DNA from: Lentinus brumalis
Lineage: Eukaryota > Basidiomycota > Agaricomycetes > Polyporales > Polyporaceae
DNA: 64,000 nucleotides
Reading direction: 5' to 3'
Assembly (NCBI GenBank): GCA_001792895.1
Contig: MARA01000004.1
Coordinates: forward strand, 1,922,001-1,986,000
A model generated the notes under the pieces. The model made no database searches and was not told the DNA's origin. It saw only the letters and a list, made by a program, of their open reading frames with translations. Every line of letters starts with the position of its first letter. Within the stretch, counting starts at the first letter, position 1. This document shows, one piece after another, positions 11,638 to 23,115 of this stretch. A program made the position numbers and the translations under genes.

Positions 11638-14600
11638 ATGTCGAACAATGTTGCGCTAGACTCGTGGCACTTGGACTCTCCTCTTTCCAACCTGAGCACG
11701 CCTTCTCAAGCAGATGAATCTGCTACTACGGCCAGCGACAGAATATTTTTTGGCCCGCTGCAGTCTCCGGAGAAGAAGTATGCTGCGCCCTCTGGTGGAG
11801 CCCGATTTCGTACGCCAATCCGTCGATCAACCAGACTCTCAACTGCGATGGTTCCTTTGCCGTTGTTCCCGGAGACCGTAGCCGAAGGAGTTAGTACGAG
11901 GGAAGGAACGCCCGAGGAGGATAGCTTGCCTGACGGTGAGTCTGTCTTCATCCCACTATTACAGTGACTGAAAGTGTATCCGCCCAGAGCCGTCCATCAT
12001 ACTTGCCAGCAGAGTGCTGAGCGCATGCAGCAATCCCTCGCCACCACCTAGTCCCCCGCCTACCCTCCCGCAACCGTTACGGGAATTCGACGATATTCAG
12101 CTCGTCGATGTTACAGATCCCGATGATGAGGAGGACACGAATGTCAGCACGCCCAAGGGCCCGCTCATTGCGCTCGACGGCCTGTCCGAACCTATCGTGT
12201 CTTCCTCTCCCTTCATACCGCCACCCCCCGTAACCGCTCCGGAACATCCAGACGATCAAGCCGATGTCTCTCAACCCGACCTCATCACCTTTGACTCGTT
12301 CTCGGAAGCTGACCCCGGTCCAAACCACGTCGCGAGTATTCCCTCAAGTGTCGCCGCTTCTACCCCGTCTCGCCTCGTCCCGAAGTCCATAGACGACCTT
12401 CTCTCTATGTCTCCGAACCCCATATCGACATCTTCTGCGCAGGCCGAGCGAGCCGTCATGCAGGAGATTGTCATGGCCAACGACGCTACCGTGACCCCGG
12501 ACGAGGAAATGGAGGTAGTCCATTCGCTCGTTCATGGGGGTGGCCCTCGCGCGCCTTCGCCCCCTCTCATCGAGATGACTGCTCCTGAAGAGGAGACAGT
12601 ATCTGATGCTCCAGCGCCCATGAATGAACTAGCTGTCACCAGTGAAGAAGACTCTCCTCCTCTCCGCCGCTCCACGCGACCACGACGAAGTCGCAGCTCC
12701 CTCCCGCAGACAGTCACGACTCCGTCTCCGAAAGTGATTTCCCCGGATAAGCAAGTTGACGTGGAAGCCGCCAACGACTCAGACACGACTCCACAATCGC
12801 AGCAGCGAAAACGGAAAGCGAAGCCTAGCCCAGCGCGGGAGGACAAGGGAGATGAAGCCGCTGCCGAGGTCCTTGCCACACCGAAGAGCCTCCCACAGCT
12901 CGCTCGCTCACACAGAGAGCTCGGCTCGCTGTCCCCTTTGTCTGCGGCTGTCCTCACGCAACTTCTGCCGCCGGGCGGCGATTCCGTCAGCGGTCCTTCG
13001 ACTCCCCTGCCGCCGCCGCCCGAGGGGGTTCTCCAGCAACTGAGACACTACATGCGCCCGCCCCTAAGACGCCTCCCCACCAAACCACTTCCTTCGTGTT
13101 CCCCAGGGTCGGTTCCTCTGATACCTTAGGTGACGCCCGACGACCGAAGAGTCCCCTTCGTCCCTTCTCCCCCTATAGGTTTGCTGAGGGTTCGCGTACT
13201 CCCGCACGGCGAGTGCCTATAACGCAAGCAATTGCGGAGGGACGTATTCCTCGCAGAAACTTCTGGGATCTTTCGCCACAACGCATCCGCCCCAGGCCCC
13301 AGGTTCTCCCGTCTTCAAGAAGCCGGATCTTGATAACCCGGGTCGCAGTCCTGCAAGGCGAGTGCCCATGAGCGAAGCTCTTCCGGTGCCACCACCCTCG
13401 CCTGTCAGGGTAGACAAAGGCAAGGGCAAGGCTGTCTTTCGCACACAATCTCCCGTGCGCGTGCCCTCCGCACCTCCAAGAGAACGCAACGCGTCGGCTG
13501 AACCTCCGCTTGCGTTTGGAAGGAAAGCGCGCGGTACTTCGGCGGAGCCCTCTATAAGGCCACCCGCTCTGGGTCGTAGACCACTCTTTCAGAAGCCAGC
13601 ATCCTCCGATGGCACATCTTCGAGTGTCTTGAAGCCCAGGACGGTCCTTCCGTTCCCGATCACTGGGCAGCAACGATTGCCTCCTGCTATTCCTGAAGCG
13701 GAGGAGCCCAGTTCGTCAGTCGCCCGCCCACGTGTTATCGCTGCCACAGCGAGTCCTGTGAAACACGGATCAAGCTTACGACAGCCGTCTGCTGGTGCAG
13801 GCAGCAAGATCCCCCGGATTGGTGTGAAGCCCTATGCTCGACCGAGAGCAGGGGCCGCTGATGCACCACCGAGCAAGTTGCCCACGCCAGCGAAGGCTAG
13901 GATTGTAACGAAAGCGAAGGTATTAATCACCGCATGATCTTGACGACCGCTTGCTAAATGAGTACATACCACGCCGTAGCCTCTGCGCATCATCAATGTT
14001 GGTTCTTCAAGTGGTGGAAGCAGCTCAGATGAAGGACCGGCCGCATCAACCGCAGTCAAGCGAGCCGCGGTACATGTCCCTGATTCACGACGTGCTTTGA
14101 CGACTCAGTCGTCGACAACTCCTTCCGACTCTGATGCTGCTCATGGGCTCAAACGGAAGCGTGAACCAGAGACTGCCGGCTTGAAAACGTCTATTCCTGG
14201 CGCGCAACCCGTTATCGTCATGCGCAAGGTCGTTCCGGGCATGTTCAACAAAGGCAAGGAGGCATCGTCTGGCTCAACACCCAGAGCACTCCCAAGTGCA
14301 GGTGGAAGGACTGCCCTCACCTCGCCCCAGAAGCCGTCGGGACCTATCAAGGCGCGTTCGGCTTTGGATTGGAAAAAGCCGCAACCTGAAGGCCAACCAC
14401 CGCCGGCCGCACCCGCGCCACTCAAGGCAGAGAAGGGTGCCTCCGTAACTCAGCACTCTCCAGAATCCGTATCACTTCCGGTTGTAGTCGACGCTCAGGC
14501 TGTACCTACGAAGGATACACGGGAACCCTCACCGCCTCCTCGCGTCGATGTTCCTGACCCTGCACCCGCACCTCCGCCGGCAGCCGCGCCACCACCAGCA

Positions 14601-15697
14601 CCAACGTCTGTCCTTACAGAGGAGTCGCCCGACGTAGCGAATGAAGCTGTACACTCCGAACCTGCCCCTCCACCAGCAGCTGAGGAGACGACCACGTCAC
14701 AGAGGCAGCGCCGCTCGACGCGGTCGAAACGCGGATCGGCACCCTCCACAGACGTGTTCGGCTCTGTGGTGTCCACGACTTCTACACGTCCATCGCAGTC
14801 ACGCCGCCGGGGACCTCTCCCATCCGAGACCGCAGGCCCTTTCGCGGGCATGAGCGCACTTGCGCTCAAGACCCTGACGTCTGCGAACACGGTCCGCAAT
14901 CAGCAGCAGGTCGTGATCATCCAGACTGAGGTGATCCGGAAGGAGGGACCCCGCCCGGACAGCCCGACGACGCGGGTTCGGTCGGCGCTGGAGAAGCAGA
15001 AGGAAGAGCTGGCCCTACAGCGGAAGGAGCGCGCGGAGAGACGTGCTCGGCGCTCTACCGGCAGCGATCTCGACGACCCGCCTGCCGGGAGTACGACCGG
15101 CGACGAGACGGCCATGGATGGAGCACCTGATGGCGGTGACGCCAGCTTCATGAGCGTCGACCGTGATGGAGACTCAGAGGCCGTGCCCATCAGACATCGA
15201 CGCGGACCTGGGGATGAGGAAGATTACGAGACTCCTCCCCGACCGGAGAGACCGGCGAAGCGAGGCCGTTTTGAGGGCGGAGATGACGAGGGTGCGAAAG
15301 AGAGAGATCCTCCGCAGAGGCGGGTCAAGTGGGACAAGGGGCTACACACTACGGTGTTCTTGAATGACACGCCGCCAAAGCCGAAGTGGAACACGAAAGC
15401 TGTGCCGTCGCATAAGAGCTGCTTAACCCCCGCTGCGAAGGTGTGTTCCACCCGGTCATCTGACACTATGAGGATAGCATGCTAACCAGCGTCGATATGT
15501 GTCAGGCTCTGCGTCTCGACACTCTGGGTAACGTCCTGAACGCCGAGGCTCCGCTTGGCGGACTCGTCAAGGAGAACATTACCGTGAAGAAGTTCGTCTT
15601 TGAGGATGATGCGGTTCCAGAGCCCGAGACCCCAGCTCCACCCCCGGACCCTCCTGTGAAGAGTACAAGGAGCAAGGGTAAGAAGACGAAGTCGTGA
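11638..15697 (+). CDS. Large disordered Pro/Ser-rich nuclear-type protein, function unknown
   Basis: The family is not recognised. ATG at 11638. Introns placed by phase are 11936-12014, 12986-13044, 13244-13302, about 13919-13990 and about 15440-15504, with the stop at 15697, for roughly 1,200 residues. Most of it is low-complexity Pro/Ser/Thr/Glu sequence with basic nuclear-localisation-like clusters (GLKRKRE, RPAKRGRFEG). A short repeat, PARRVPITQA and PARRVPMSEA, lies on either side of the third intron. A charged helix (LEKQKEELALQRKERAERRA) lies at about 14985-15050. The most conserved-looking part is C-terminal: RRVKWDKGL, TTVFLNDTPPKPKWN, and after the last intron ALRLDTLGNVLNAEAPLGG with VKKFVFEDDA. 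A chromatin or spindle role is possible but unsupported. Confidence 0.72.
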
Positions 15698-15962
15698 TCG
15701 ACAAACTTACAGAAGAACTAGTGATATATCCGGCACCTCATGTATATCCGTATCTTATTGCATTGCTATTGATGACTTCTTGTCTTGTCTACCATGTCAT
15801 TTGTCTGCTATCCCTCAGGAAAATTTAGAGTCAGAGTGGTGTAGGTGCTCGTAGTCGCCGTTACAGGCGAGAACGGTGTTCATGACGGTTAACGGGTTGC
15901 AGTGGTAGGGCTAGGTATGTTACAAAGTGCTCTGATTCTAATTCATAAACTTTCGTCCCGTT

Positions 15963-17192
15963 TTACTTACCACCTCTGTAGTTGATCGTGGGGCTTGCCT
16001 GGTTGACAGGGAGGACGAAGAGTTCGGCGATGTTGACGTGGGGTGGACGAGAGGCAGCCCAGACGATCTCTTCGGCGATGTCCTCCGCAACCACTGGATA
16101 GACCTGTGAGCCACTGTGACATGTTTGATTACAGCAGTAATCACTTACATGGCTGAAGGCCCTCGTAGACCTTATCGGCCGCGGACTTGTCTCCACGGAA
16201 CCGGACAACCGAGAACTCGGTCTCAACCATACCTGCGGTGATTCGAGAGCATGAGGCTTCGCTGCCGACTACACATGCTGTCACATAGCTACGCACCAGG
16301 CTGAACCTCCGTGACGCGGATCGGGGTGTCAACGACCTCACGCAGGAGCGCGCCCGTGAACGCACGCACGGCGTGCTTGGTGGCACAGTAGATGCTTCCG
16401 CCAGCATATGGTTCGCGTCCTGATGACCAGCGCGTCAGGGCGGACATTGGGTCAGTTACTGACTAGACTCACCTGCGATGGAACCGACGTTGATGATATG
16501 ACCGGTCTTGCGTGCCCTGAAGTCTGCCAGATAGAGGTTGATTCCACGTTGCCACGGGAGCAGAGACAAGGTCACGGATGCGCACCTTTGATGACGAGCT
16601 GCGTCATCGCGATGAGTCCGAAGACGTTGACCTGGAACATCGCCTCCAAGTCGGTGTCCGCGATGTCCCCGACCTTCTCAACACCGAGCACGAAGCCCGC
16701 GTTGTTGACTGTGCCGGACATATGTCAACTGAGCAAGACATCATCGGGGAAATAAAGGCCACGATTGGACGCACCAAGGATGTCGATGTTACGGAGGTCT
16801 TGCGGGATCTTGTCAAAGAGGGATGCAACTTGCTTCTTGTCGGAGACATCGAGTTGGACAGTGGCGAATTTACCGCCCTGCTGAAGACCTGACTCTTTGT
16901 GTGCGGCGGTACAGGCCTCTGCGACCGACTTGAGAGCATCTACGCGCCGAGCGGCAAGGATAATGTTCGAGCCGCCCTGTTAGATCCTCGTCACTTATGC
17001 TCCTGTTCGTACAAGGTGGTTGTAGCTGACCTTGGCGAACAGCACTGCGGTGGCCTAGACAACATCAACACCATCAATGAGAAGGTCGTTCGTGCCAGAA
17101 TGTGCAGGAAGACGCACCGCGCCAATACCAGCGCTCGCTCCCGTTATGAGCACGGTCTTGCCGATGAGACGAGAGGCGTTGAAGACAGACAT
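15963..17192 (-). CDS. NADP-dependent short-chain dehydrogenase (YMR226C/YdfG type)
   Basis: A classical SDR that oxidises 3-hydroxy acids such as serine or allo-threonine with NADP; the substrate is inferred from the family. ATG at 17192, [24 protein letters not shown], gives the TGxxxGIG cofactor motif. Spliced further exons give [40 protein letters not shown] (the NNAG motif, split by an intron) and [21 protein letters not shown] (catalytic YxxxK). [18 protein letters not shown] and [20 protein letters not shown] follow. The stop is TAA at 15963. A gtaagt at the very end of the ORF could be an unused donor. A single Rossmann domain of about 270 residues is expected and seen. Confidence 0.88.
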
Positions 17193-17536
17193 GTCGCGTC
17201 GCTGGGTCCTCTGGAGCTGGCTGGTCAAGATGGCGGTTCGTACGACAGAGGAATGTCTGTCAAGCACGGCGTGCACGAAGCGTGAGGGTGCGCGAGCGTG
17301 CTGGAGGCGCAATACTTGCGGAATAGACGGGAGCCGGCCGCGGGAGGCTCGGAGCTGCTATCTGTGATCAATCGCCCGTGTACAGGTGTCAGGAGTCGAT
17401 TGCATCTTGCGCTCTCACCGTCGTGGTCATCTTTCTTGTCACCTGCTTTCTCTCCGTGCACGCGCTGCGGACTGCCGGAGAGGCCTATCGGGAGCGAAAC
17501 ATTGGTGGGAATGCGCTAAGCGGCGGGTTTGATGTC
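17193..17536. promoter_or_regulatory. Divergent region between the SDR and SET genes
   Basis: No gene was recognised. The SET-gene frame stays open upstream of 17537 and includes a hydrophobic stretch (VVVIFLVTCFLSVHAL), but without an ATG I could justify. Confidence 0.35.
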
Positions 17537-19253
17537 ATGGACGACTTGGAGAAACACCGTTGGGAGCGCCTACTCCGATGGCTCAGCGAGGAGCACGGGA
17601 TGGACGTCGGGGAGAGTGCGTTCCATGTCGAGGCCCGCGAGGTACCAGGTATGTCCTGCATTTGCCGTTAGGATCTTGCTATCTCAATGGTATGGGCGAC
17701 AGGCGCGGGGAGAGGTCTTTTTGCGACCAGGGATTGCCCAGTGAGTAAGAGATAACTGTCACAGTCCAGATGGACCACTCAGTCGCGTGCAGCGATCTAC
17801 GACTCTCTTCAAGGTCCCTTCGACCGCCCTCATGAACAAGAAAACTGTCGCCAAGTTGTACGCTCAACTGCGCGGGCGAAGACTGTCTGGCGTTCTGCTT
17901 GTTTCTTTGCATCTACTTCTACACAAGCCCCTCGGCGATGAGGACTCCCAGGATCCTGTGTTCGGACCATACATATCTACATTGCCCCGGGACTTCTCGA
18001 GCCACCCCCTAAGCTGGTTGGTGAAACGCGACACCAAGGAGGAAGACGCTTGGGAACGTGTCGCACTCAGTCTACTACCGCCCAGTACTCTCCGGAAGCT
18101 GTCCGTTCTTCACGACCGCTTTCGGGCGGACTGGCAAATTCTACGTCGCGTGCTGGTGCGTGCTTTCCTTGATTGTCCACTCATTCATAGATGAAGCCGA
18201 CTTATACATATCATCTGGCAGGAGGAAGACGCGTCTGTGGTCGCCAGTTCCTCAAGATCAGACATATCATTGGTCTCTTCACCTGAAAACATCAATGAAC
18301 TGATGATGGACTTCCTCTGGGCATGGCTAAATGGTCGCTATATGTCTCGTCCCTCTTCGCAACCATCCTGCTCATGGGTCTACTGCAGTCAACACGCGAT
18401 GCATCTTCTGGCGCATTCAGCCTACACTATCGGATCAGGACAACTTCACTCTCTGCCCTGTTCTGGATTTTGCCAATCACAACAGCGGCCACTCTCATAT
18501 CTTTCCTGTTGTCGACTCCGACATCTGGGGTGGGGTTGCGAAGAAACCGCCAAAGTACTTCGTCTTCTTCGGTCCGTCTCAAGGAGCAGTCTCAGAAGGA
18601 CAGCAGCTGTATCTGCAATATGGGACCCACTCGAACGCCTTCTTGTTCTCCGAATACGGTTTTGTGAATGACTTCCCCGAAGGGGCAGTTGCCAGCGGTG
18701 CCTATGCCGGGGAAGTGGACGTGCACGAACTAGTTGAGGAGTTGTTCGCCCAGAAGGCTCTTCTGGGTTCCCGATTGAAGGAAGTTCTGACTGACGAAGG
18801 CTACTGGGGTAGGTCATCGACTGCGGTCTCAATGTCAGCCATTAATCGACATCTTCCAGCGATTGGACTGTCCACGCAGCTCCTGCTCCTGCGCACCCTT
18901 CGTATAGGTTGATGGTGGCGCTTCGCCTCCTGGAAGCCTTTGAGAACGCCAATGAAACAGGCCAAGCGTCGTTCGACGCTATTGTGGGTCAGTGGCGTCA
19001 AGTGACCTACGGCCAGGCGGACAACATTTCGATGCAGAACGAGGAGCGATGGAGAACTACTTTGCATCGCATGTGCAGCCAAGTTGCCGAACGCGCTCGT
19101 ACGCACCTGGCCCTTTTATCCAATGCCTCATGTACAGGCGGAACCAGCGGCTGGCACAGGTGGATGCACTCAAACATCTCTGTTTTGTGGCAGGAGGAGC
19201 TTGAGGTCGCGGAATCAGTGATGGCCAGTTTGGAAGCGGGTGCGGAGTTCTGA
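17537..19253 (+). CDS. SET-domain lysine methyltransferase (Rubisco-LSMT/SETD3 class)
   Basis: This class transfers methyl groups from S-adenosylmethionine to lysine (or histidine, in SETD3) of non-histone proteins. The chosen start is the ATG at 17537 (MDDLEKHRWERLLRWL). After an intron the SAM-binding opening GAGRGLFATRDCP appears, then the long inserted helical region (TLPRDFSSHPLSWLVKRD), CPVLDFANHNSGHS in place of the usual N-H-S core, and LYLQYGTHSNAFLFSEYGFV, the catalytic-Tyr region. A helical C-terminal substrate-binding-like domain ends GAEF at 19253. At least five short introns interrupt it. An upstream extension with a hydrophobic segment is open but has no clear start. The substrate is unknown. 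Confidence 0.8.
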
Positions 19254-19653
19254 GCCTTGGACGTTATACTTGATCAGTTAGTCCCTATGTCGAATGTCGT
19301 CGTTGTTGGCACAGTCCAGGAAATGATACGCACGACCTCGGACCGAATAGCTGCTGTATTGCCCGCCCGTGTTGCAACAGATGTGTTATTGCTGGCCGCG
19401 GAGAGGTCGGGCTGTGAGAGCGCGACTCGTGTATAGGGCTTATGTCAGCAAAGCAGTACGAGGACAGAGAACAGGAGCCGGGCGTTTCGGTGACATCTCG
19501 CCTCGTTTCTTTCTTGTCTCTCCTTCACTGTACTGACCCCGGACTACCACCTAGGCGGGCACACCCTTCCTCCTCGCAGGACTTGCTCCTGTTCTCTTCC
19601 CCTTCCCTCGTCTCCCTCCTCTGTCTGTGTTCTCAAGGCTCCCACCTCCTAAG
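19254..19653. promoter_or_regulatory. Intergenic region upstream of the UPF0658-like gene
   Basis: No gene was seen. A strongly CT-rich tract (about 19500-19640) precedes the ATG at 19654, typical of fungal transcription start regions. Confidence 0.4.
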
Positions 19654-21444
19654 ATGGCTCTCCTCGACGCAATGAGTACGAAGGCTCAACGGGCATTCTT
19701 TGGCACAGGTGCGTGCGGAGTGAAATTTCTACTTCCTGTGGACATTGACGTCGGAACATGGGTGCAGTACTATTCCGTGAGTGGCTGGACATTGAGAATC
19801 AGTGGGCTTGGTGCTGACCATATCCCAGAGGCGATCGTCGTAATCGTCATGGTTGCTATCACATTCAGCAAGGTGGAGGACAACTTTGACTTGACGGATG
19901 CGCGGTACAAGGTGCGTCACGCAGATATACATCAGCCACGTTCCTCGTAGTTACCCATACTCGTCTACAGACTATCCCATGTTACCTTGCCCTCTTCGTT
20001 CTTGCCGAGTATGTATGCTCTGTATCTGTTCCGGCACACTGTACTCACCAGATCAGGTTGTTTGAGATCTTCATGGCTTACGATGCTCTACGACTACGGA
20101 ACGTTATACAGCTGGTGGGCATACTGTGTAAGTATTTGCGACCTTCCCTGTAGTCTGCGTGGTGGCCACTGACGCGCCTATCCTCACGCAGTATTCCATG
20201 TGGCGCTTCTGGTCATGGCCGCACTGCAAGTGCACGAGACGCGCGGTGCACTTGTCTCTAATCCAGGGAAGAATTGGACCCAAGACTACCTCGTATGTGG
20301 CCCTTGTCGTGTCGCCTATAGCGACAATTGATCCTATGACATCGACAGCACGGCGACGGCTCAGGAACTGTCTGGTCACGAGTGTTCCCTTTCCTCGTCG
20401 TTTCGCCCGTGGTCATTGGGCTTACATGGCTGGTCATGATTTGGTTTGTGCGCCAGCTCTACTATGAGTTCGGGTACGTGCTCAAATCGTGAAGTCTGAT
20501 CGAAGTTCCTGAACTTGCTCTCAGTTGGGCCATCTTCCATATTGTGGGAGCGAATCCCGCCGCCAAGAGTGAGTGCGTTCATCGTTGCGCCCATCGTATA
20601 GCCTAATCGGAGGACTCGGTCAGCGATGTACCAGTACTATCAAGTCATGATTTGCCTGCTCAAGTTCGACTTCTTCGCGTTCATCGGCGTCACGATGCAG
20701 CTTCTCATCGTCGTGCTCGCGACGAGCACCGCGGAGTTCGGTCTCACGATCGCGGCTATCCCCATTGTGCTCGTGCTGCTCATCGGCGCCGGGTTGGCTG
20801 TACAACGCGAAATCAAGTGGTGCGTATGGTCGAGTGGTTCTCGACGTATCAGGAGCTCAGTTGTTTGTGTCTAGGCTCATGACAGTGTCGCTCATCCTGA
20901 TGCTGGCTGCCGAGTCGTACTGTGAGTTTTTTGCACGTCCGTCTTCCTATTCATGTCTGATGATTTGCTTGCTACAGTCAGTACGTGTCTTTCGCCCGTA
21001 GCAAGCCTCGTAAGTTACTGACATGTTGCAGTCTACAAGCTTGTTCGTTTCTTCGAGCCCAGTTCAAGGTACCTATATGACACCGTGCGGTCAACAATCA
21101 CGACATTCAGTGCGTATATGCGTTGCAAGGGCCGCTCTTTGTCGTGGATCCAGACTCACGCCTCCACAGCAATCATTGCCTTCTTGCTCCTATTCGCGAC
21201 GTTTGCAATCGGTCTGCGCTGCTTCGCTGACTTCGACAAGGGTCTGCTGAAGAGCAAGCTGCACGGTCAGTCTTACAAGCCTGTCAGCCAGGGTTACAGG
21301 AGGACTTATTCGGTGATTTTTCCACATTCAGAGCCTTCCTTCCAACGCAGATACTCATCTTCTACCCACGGCACCGCAGGCGCAAAGAAGGAGGAAGGGT
21401 ACGGGGCGGGAACGCCGCTGGGACAGCGCGTCTCAATAGAGTGA
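19654..21444 (+). CDS. Polytopic membrane protein, UPF0658 Golgi-family-like
   Basis: The ATG at 19654 (MALLDAMSTKAQRAFFG) opens a gene with many short exons. Hydrophobic exons follow one another: EAIVVIVMVAITFSKVEDN, IPCYLALFVLAEVFEIFMAY, DALRLRNVIQLVGIL, LLVMAALQVHETR, MYQYYQVMICLLKFDFFAFI, GVTMQLLIVVLATS, LTIAAIPIVLVLLIGAGLAV, LMTVSLILMLAAESY and AIIAFLLLFATFAIGLRCF. This suggests seven to nine membrane spans. The combination DALRLRN..IQL, YQ..LCLLKFD and a late Phe/Tyr-rich segment resembles the uncharacterised UPF0658 Golgi membrane proteins of fission yeast. The tail is hydrophilic and Gly/Ser-rich, ending GQRVSIE at 21444. No biochemical role is known for the family. Confidence 0.62.
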
Positions 21445-21724
21445 AAGGAGCCCTCGCGGGATCTCTTACCTCGACTCTGTGATCACGTCCCTCACGTCAT
21501 GGATCACGACCTCTGCAATTTCAAGCCTGATCGGGGATACATTCTTGCACTTATGATGTTCGGTGGATTGGATGGTCGATGGACTTCTTGCTTGCTGTCG
21601 CTTTACTTCGCACTTATTTATGCTCTAATTCACCTTGTAACATGTTCTCTAGCACGACGACCTCGAGCCTCACAGTGATACATCCAGGATACATCTAGCT
21701 ATTATGTAGCCAACCTACGGCCAT

Positions 21725-22822
21725 TCACAAAAGAATCGGCAGCAGGCCCAGGCTGAGCGCGTATGATGCTGCTAATCCGAAGCCGGATGAGAACGAGGTG
21801 AGTGTGGCCGCGCCGTTGCCTGTTGCAGTGGGGAGGGGCTGCGTGGCGATGGACGTGCCGTCGAGCCACGGGCTCTGCGGGGGTGCAGAAGACAGTTGTG
21901 GGAAGTCTTGGAGGGTGTTCGTGCCGTTTGTGCATGCATCGGTGGGGTGGTCGTTCATCACCGTCACGCTGCGACGAGAGGCTTGTCAGCGGCGCGCGGG
22001 TGATACAGGGCGGTGTGGATCTGTTCGATACTCACGGGTAGGCGGTGATTGAGAAGAAGGCCTGGTCATTGATGTGGGAGGCCTCGTAGAATGTCAACTG
22101 CGGAAAGATAATGGGTGTCAGTAAGATATACGGCCTCAGAGGATCGTATGCGCGGAGTTACAGCCTAAGCATGCCCGCAGGAGGCAGGTTCTCAGCAAGC
22201 TGCAAGGTGCATGGTAGCATAGGGAAGGCCGCGAGCGCAGTTGTGCAGTTTGCATCAGTCATGCACGTCAGGCATGACCTCTTACGGCTCGAGACGGAAG
22301 GCGCGAACAGACAGACAAACTTACGTTGTAGGAACCAGCTGGGATGCATGTAGAGACATTGTAATCCAAGTGCTTGACTGTGCTGCCCTGTTCCCGGGTT
22401 AGCAGGTCCGGGCCCGAGGACACAGTGAGGTTCAGCCTCGTTTGGTATGAGACGAGATAGATCTCAAGGCTGTCGAAACGGGTAGACTTGTCCGAGCCGG
22501 GTATCGACGCGCTCTGGTCCAGATGCCCGTCACCAGATATCTAGAGAACACGAATATGAGCATGTCATGCATGAGGCGACGATCATGATAGTCCTACGTC
22601 GATGGCAACTTGGGTGACAGACCCGGCATGCATGGGGCTGGCGTGAGTCGCAACCCATTAACTTTATTACCACTTCACCCGACAGAGTCCGCACCTATTC
22701 GGAGCCGGAGCGTCCACTATTGCAAGCCCATTGGTGAATATCTGGCCGTTCACGAGAGTCTGTGCGTGTACGCCAACGCAGGCAGCAAGAAGAGCAACAA
22801 GTGAAAGGAGTGTGGGGTGCAT
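21725..22822 (-). CDS. Secreted, probably GPI-anchored protein of unknown function
   Basis: ATG at 22822 gives the signal peptide MHPTLLSLVALLAACVGVHA, then QTLVNGQIFTNGLAIVDAPA. Spliced exons give SPMHAGSVTQVAID, a long exon (ISGDGHLDQSASIPG ... LEIYLVSYQTRLNLTV ... NVSTCIPAGSYN), LTFYEASHINDQAFFSITAYP and a last exon starting VTVMNDHPTDAC. The C-terminus is Ser/Thr-rich and ends in a hydrophobic stretch (FGLAASYALSLGLLPILL), the pattern of a GPI attachment signal. N-glycosylation sequons (NLTV, NVST, NLTF) fit an extracellular protein of about 220 residues. The ordered part looks like a beta-sandwich, but I cannot name the family. Confidence 0.75.
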
Positions 22823-23026
22823 CTGCTAGTCAGCGGAAACTGGAAGTACGAAGAAAAGATAGAGACGTGTACAAGGTCCTTCGGCTGGACATTTTGTTAC
22901 TTCCGAGGCGTCCAAATCCATGCAATCCTCGCCCTCGGGCAACAGCCGGGGTCAGGAACACTGACTCAGCGCCCATAATGCGGACTATCCTCGGACCTCG
23001 GGAGTCGGGGCAAGAGCGTCTCCTCG

Positions 23027-23065
23027 ACGCGTCAACGCGTGATGCGTGATGCGTGACGGACGCGT
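23027..23065. promoter_or_regulatory. Cluster of three ACGCGT (MCB-type) elements upstream of the DNAJC9 gene
   Basis: Exact ACGCGT hexamers lie at 23027-23032, 23035-23040 and 23060-23065, with two GATGCGTGA-type repeats between them, 51-89 bp before the DNAJC9 ATG. ACGCGT is the MBF binding site that drives G1/S genes in fungi. Function here is inferred from spacing and density. Confidence 0.5.
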
Positions 23066-23115
23066 CTCTACCACTCACCACCACCATCGTTGCCGCCTCC
23101 CTGGTTTGTCCCGTC

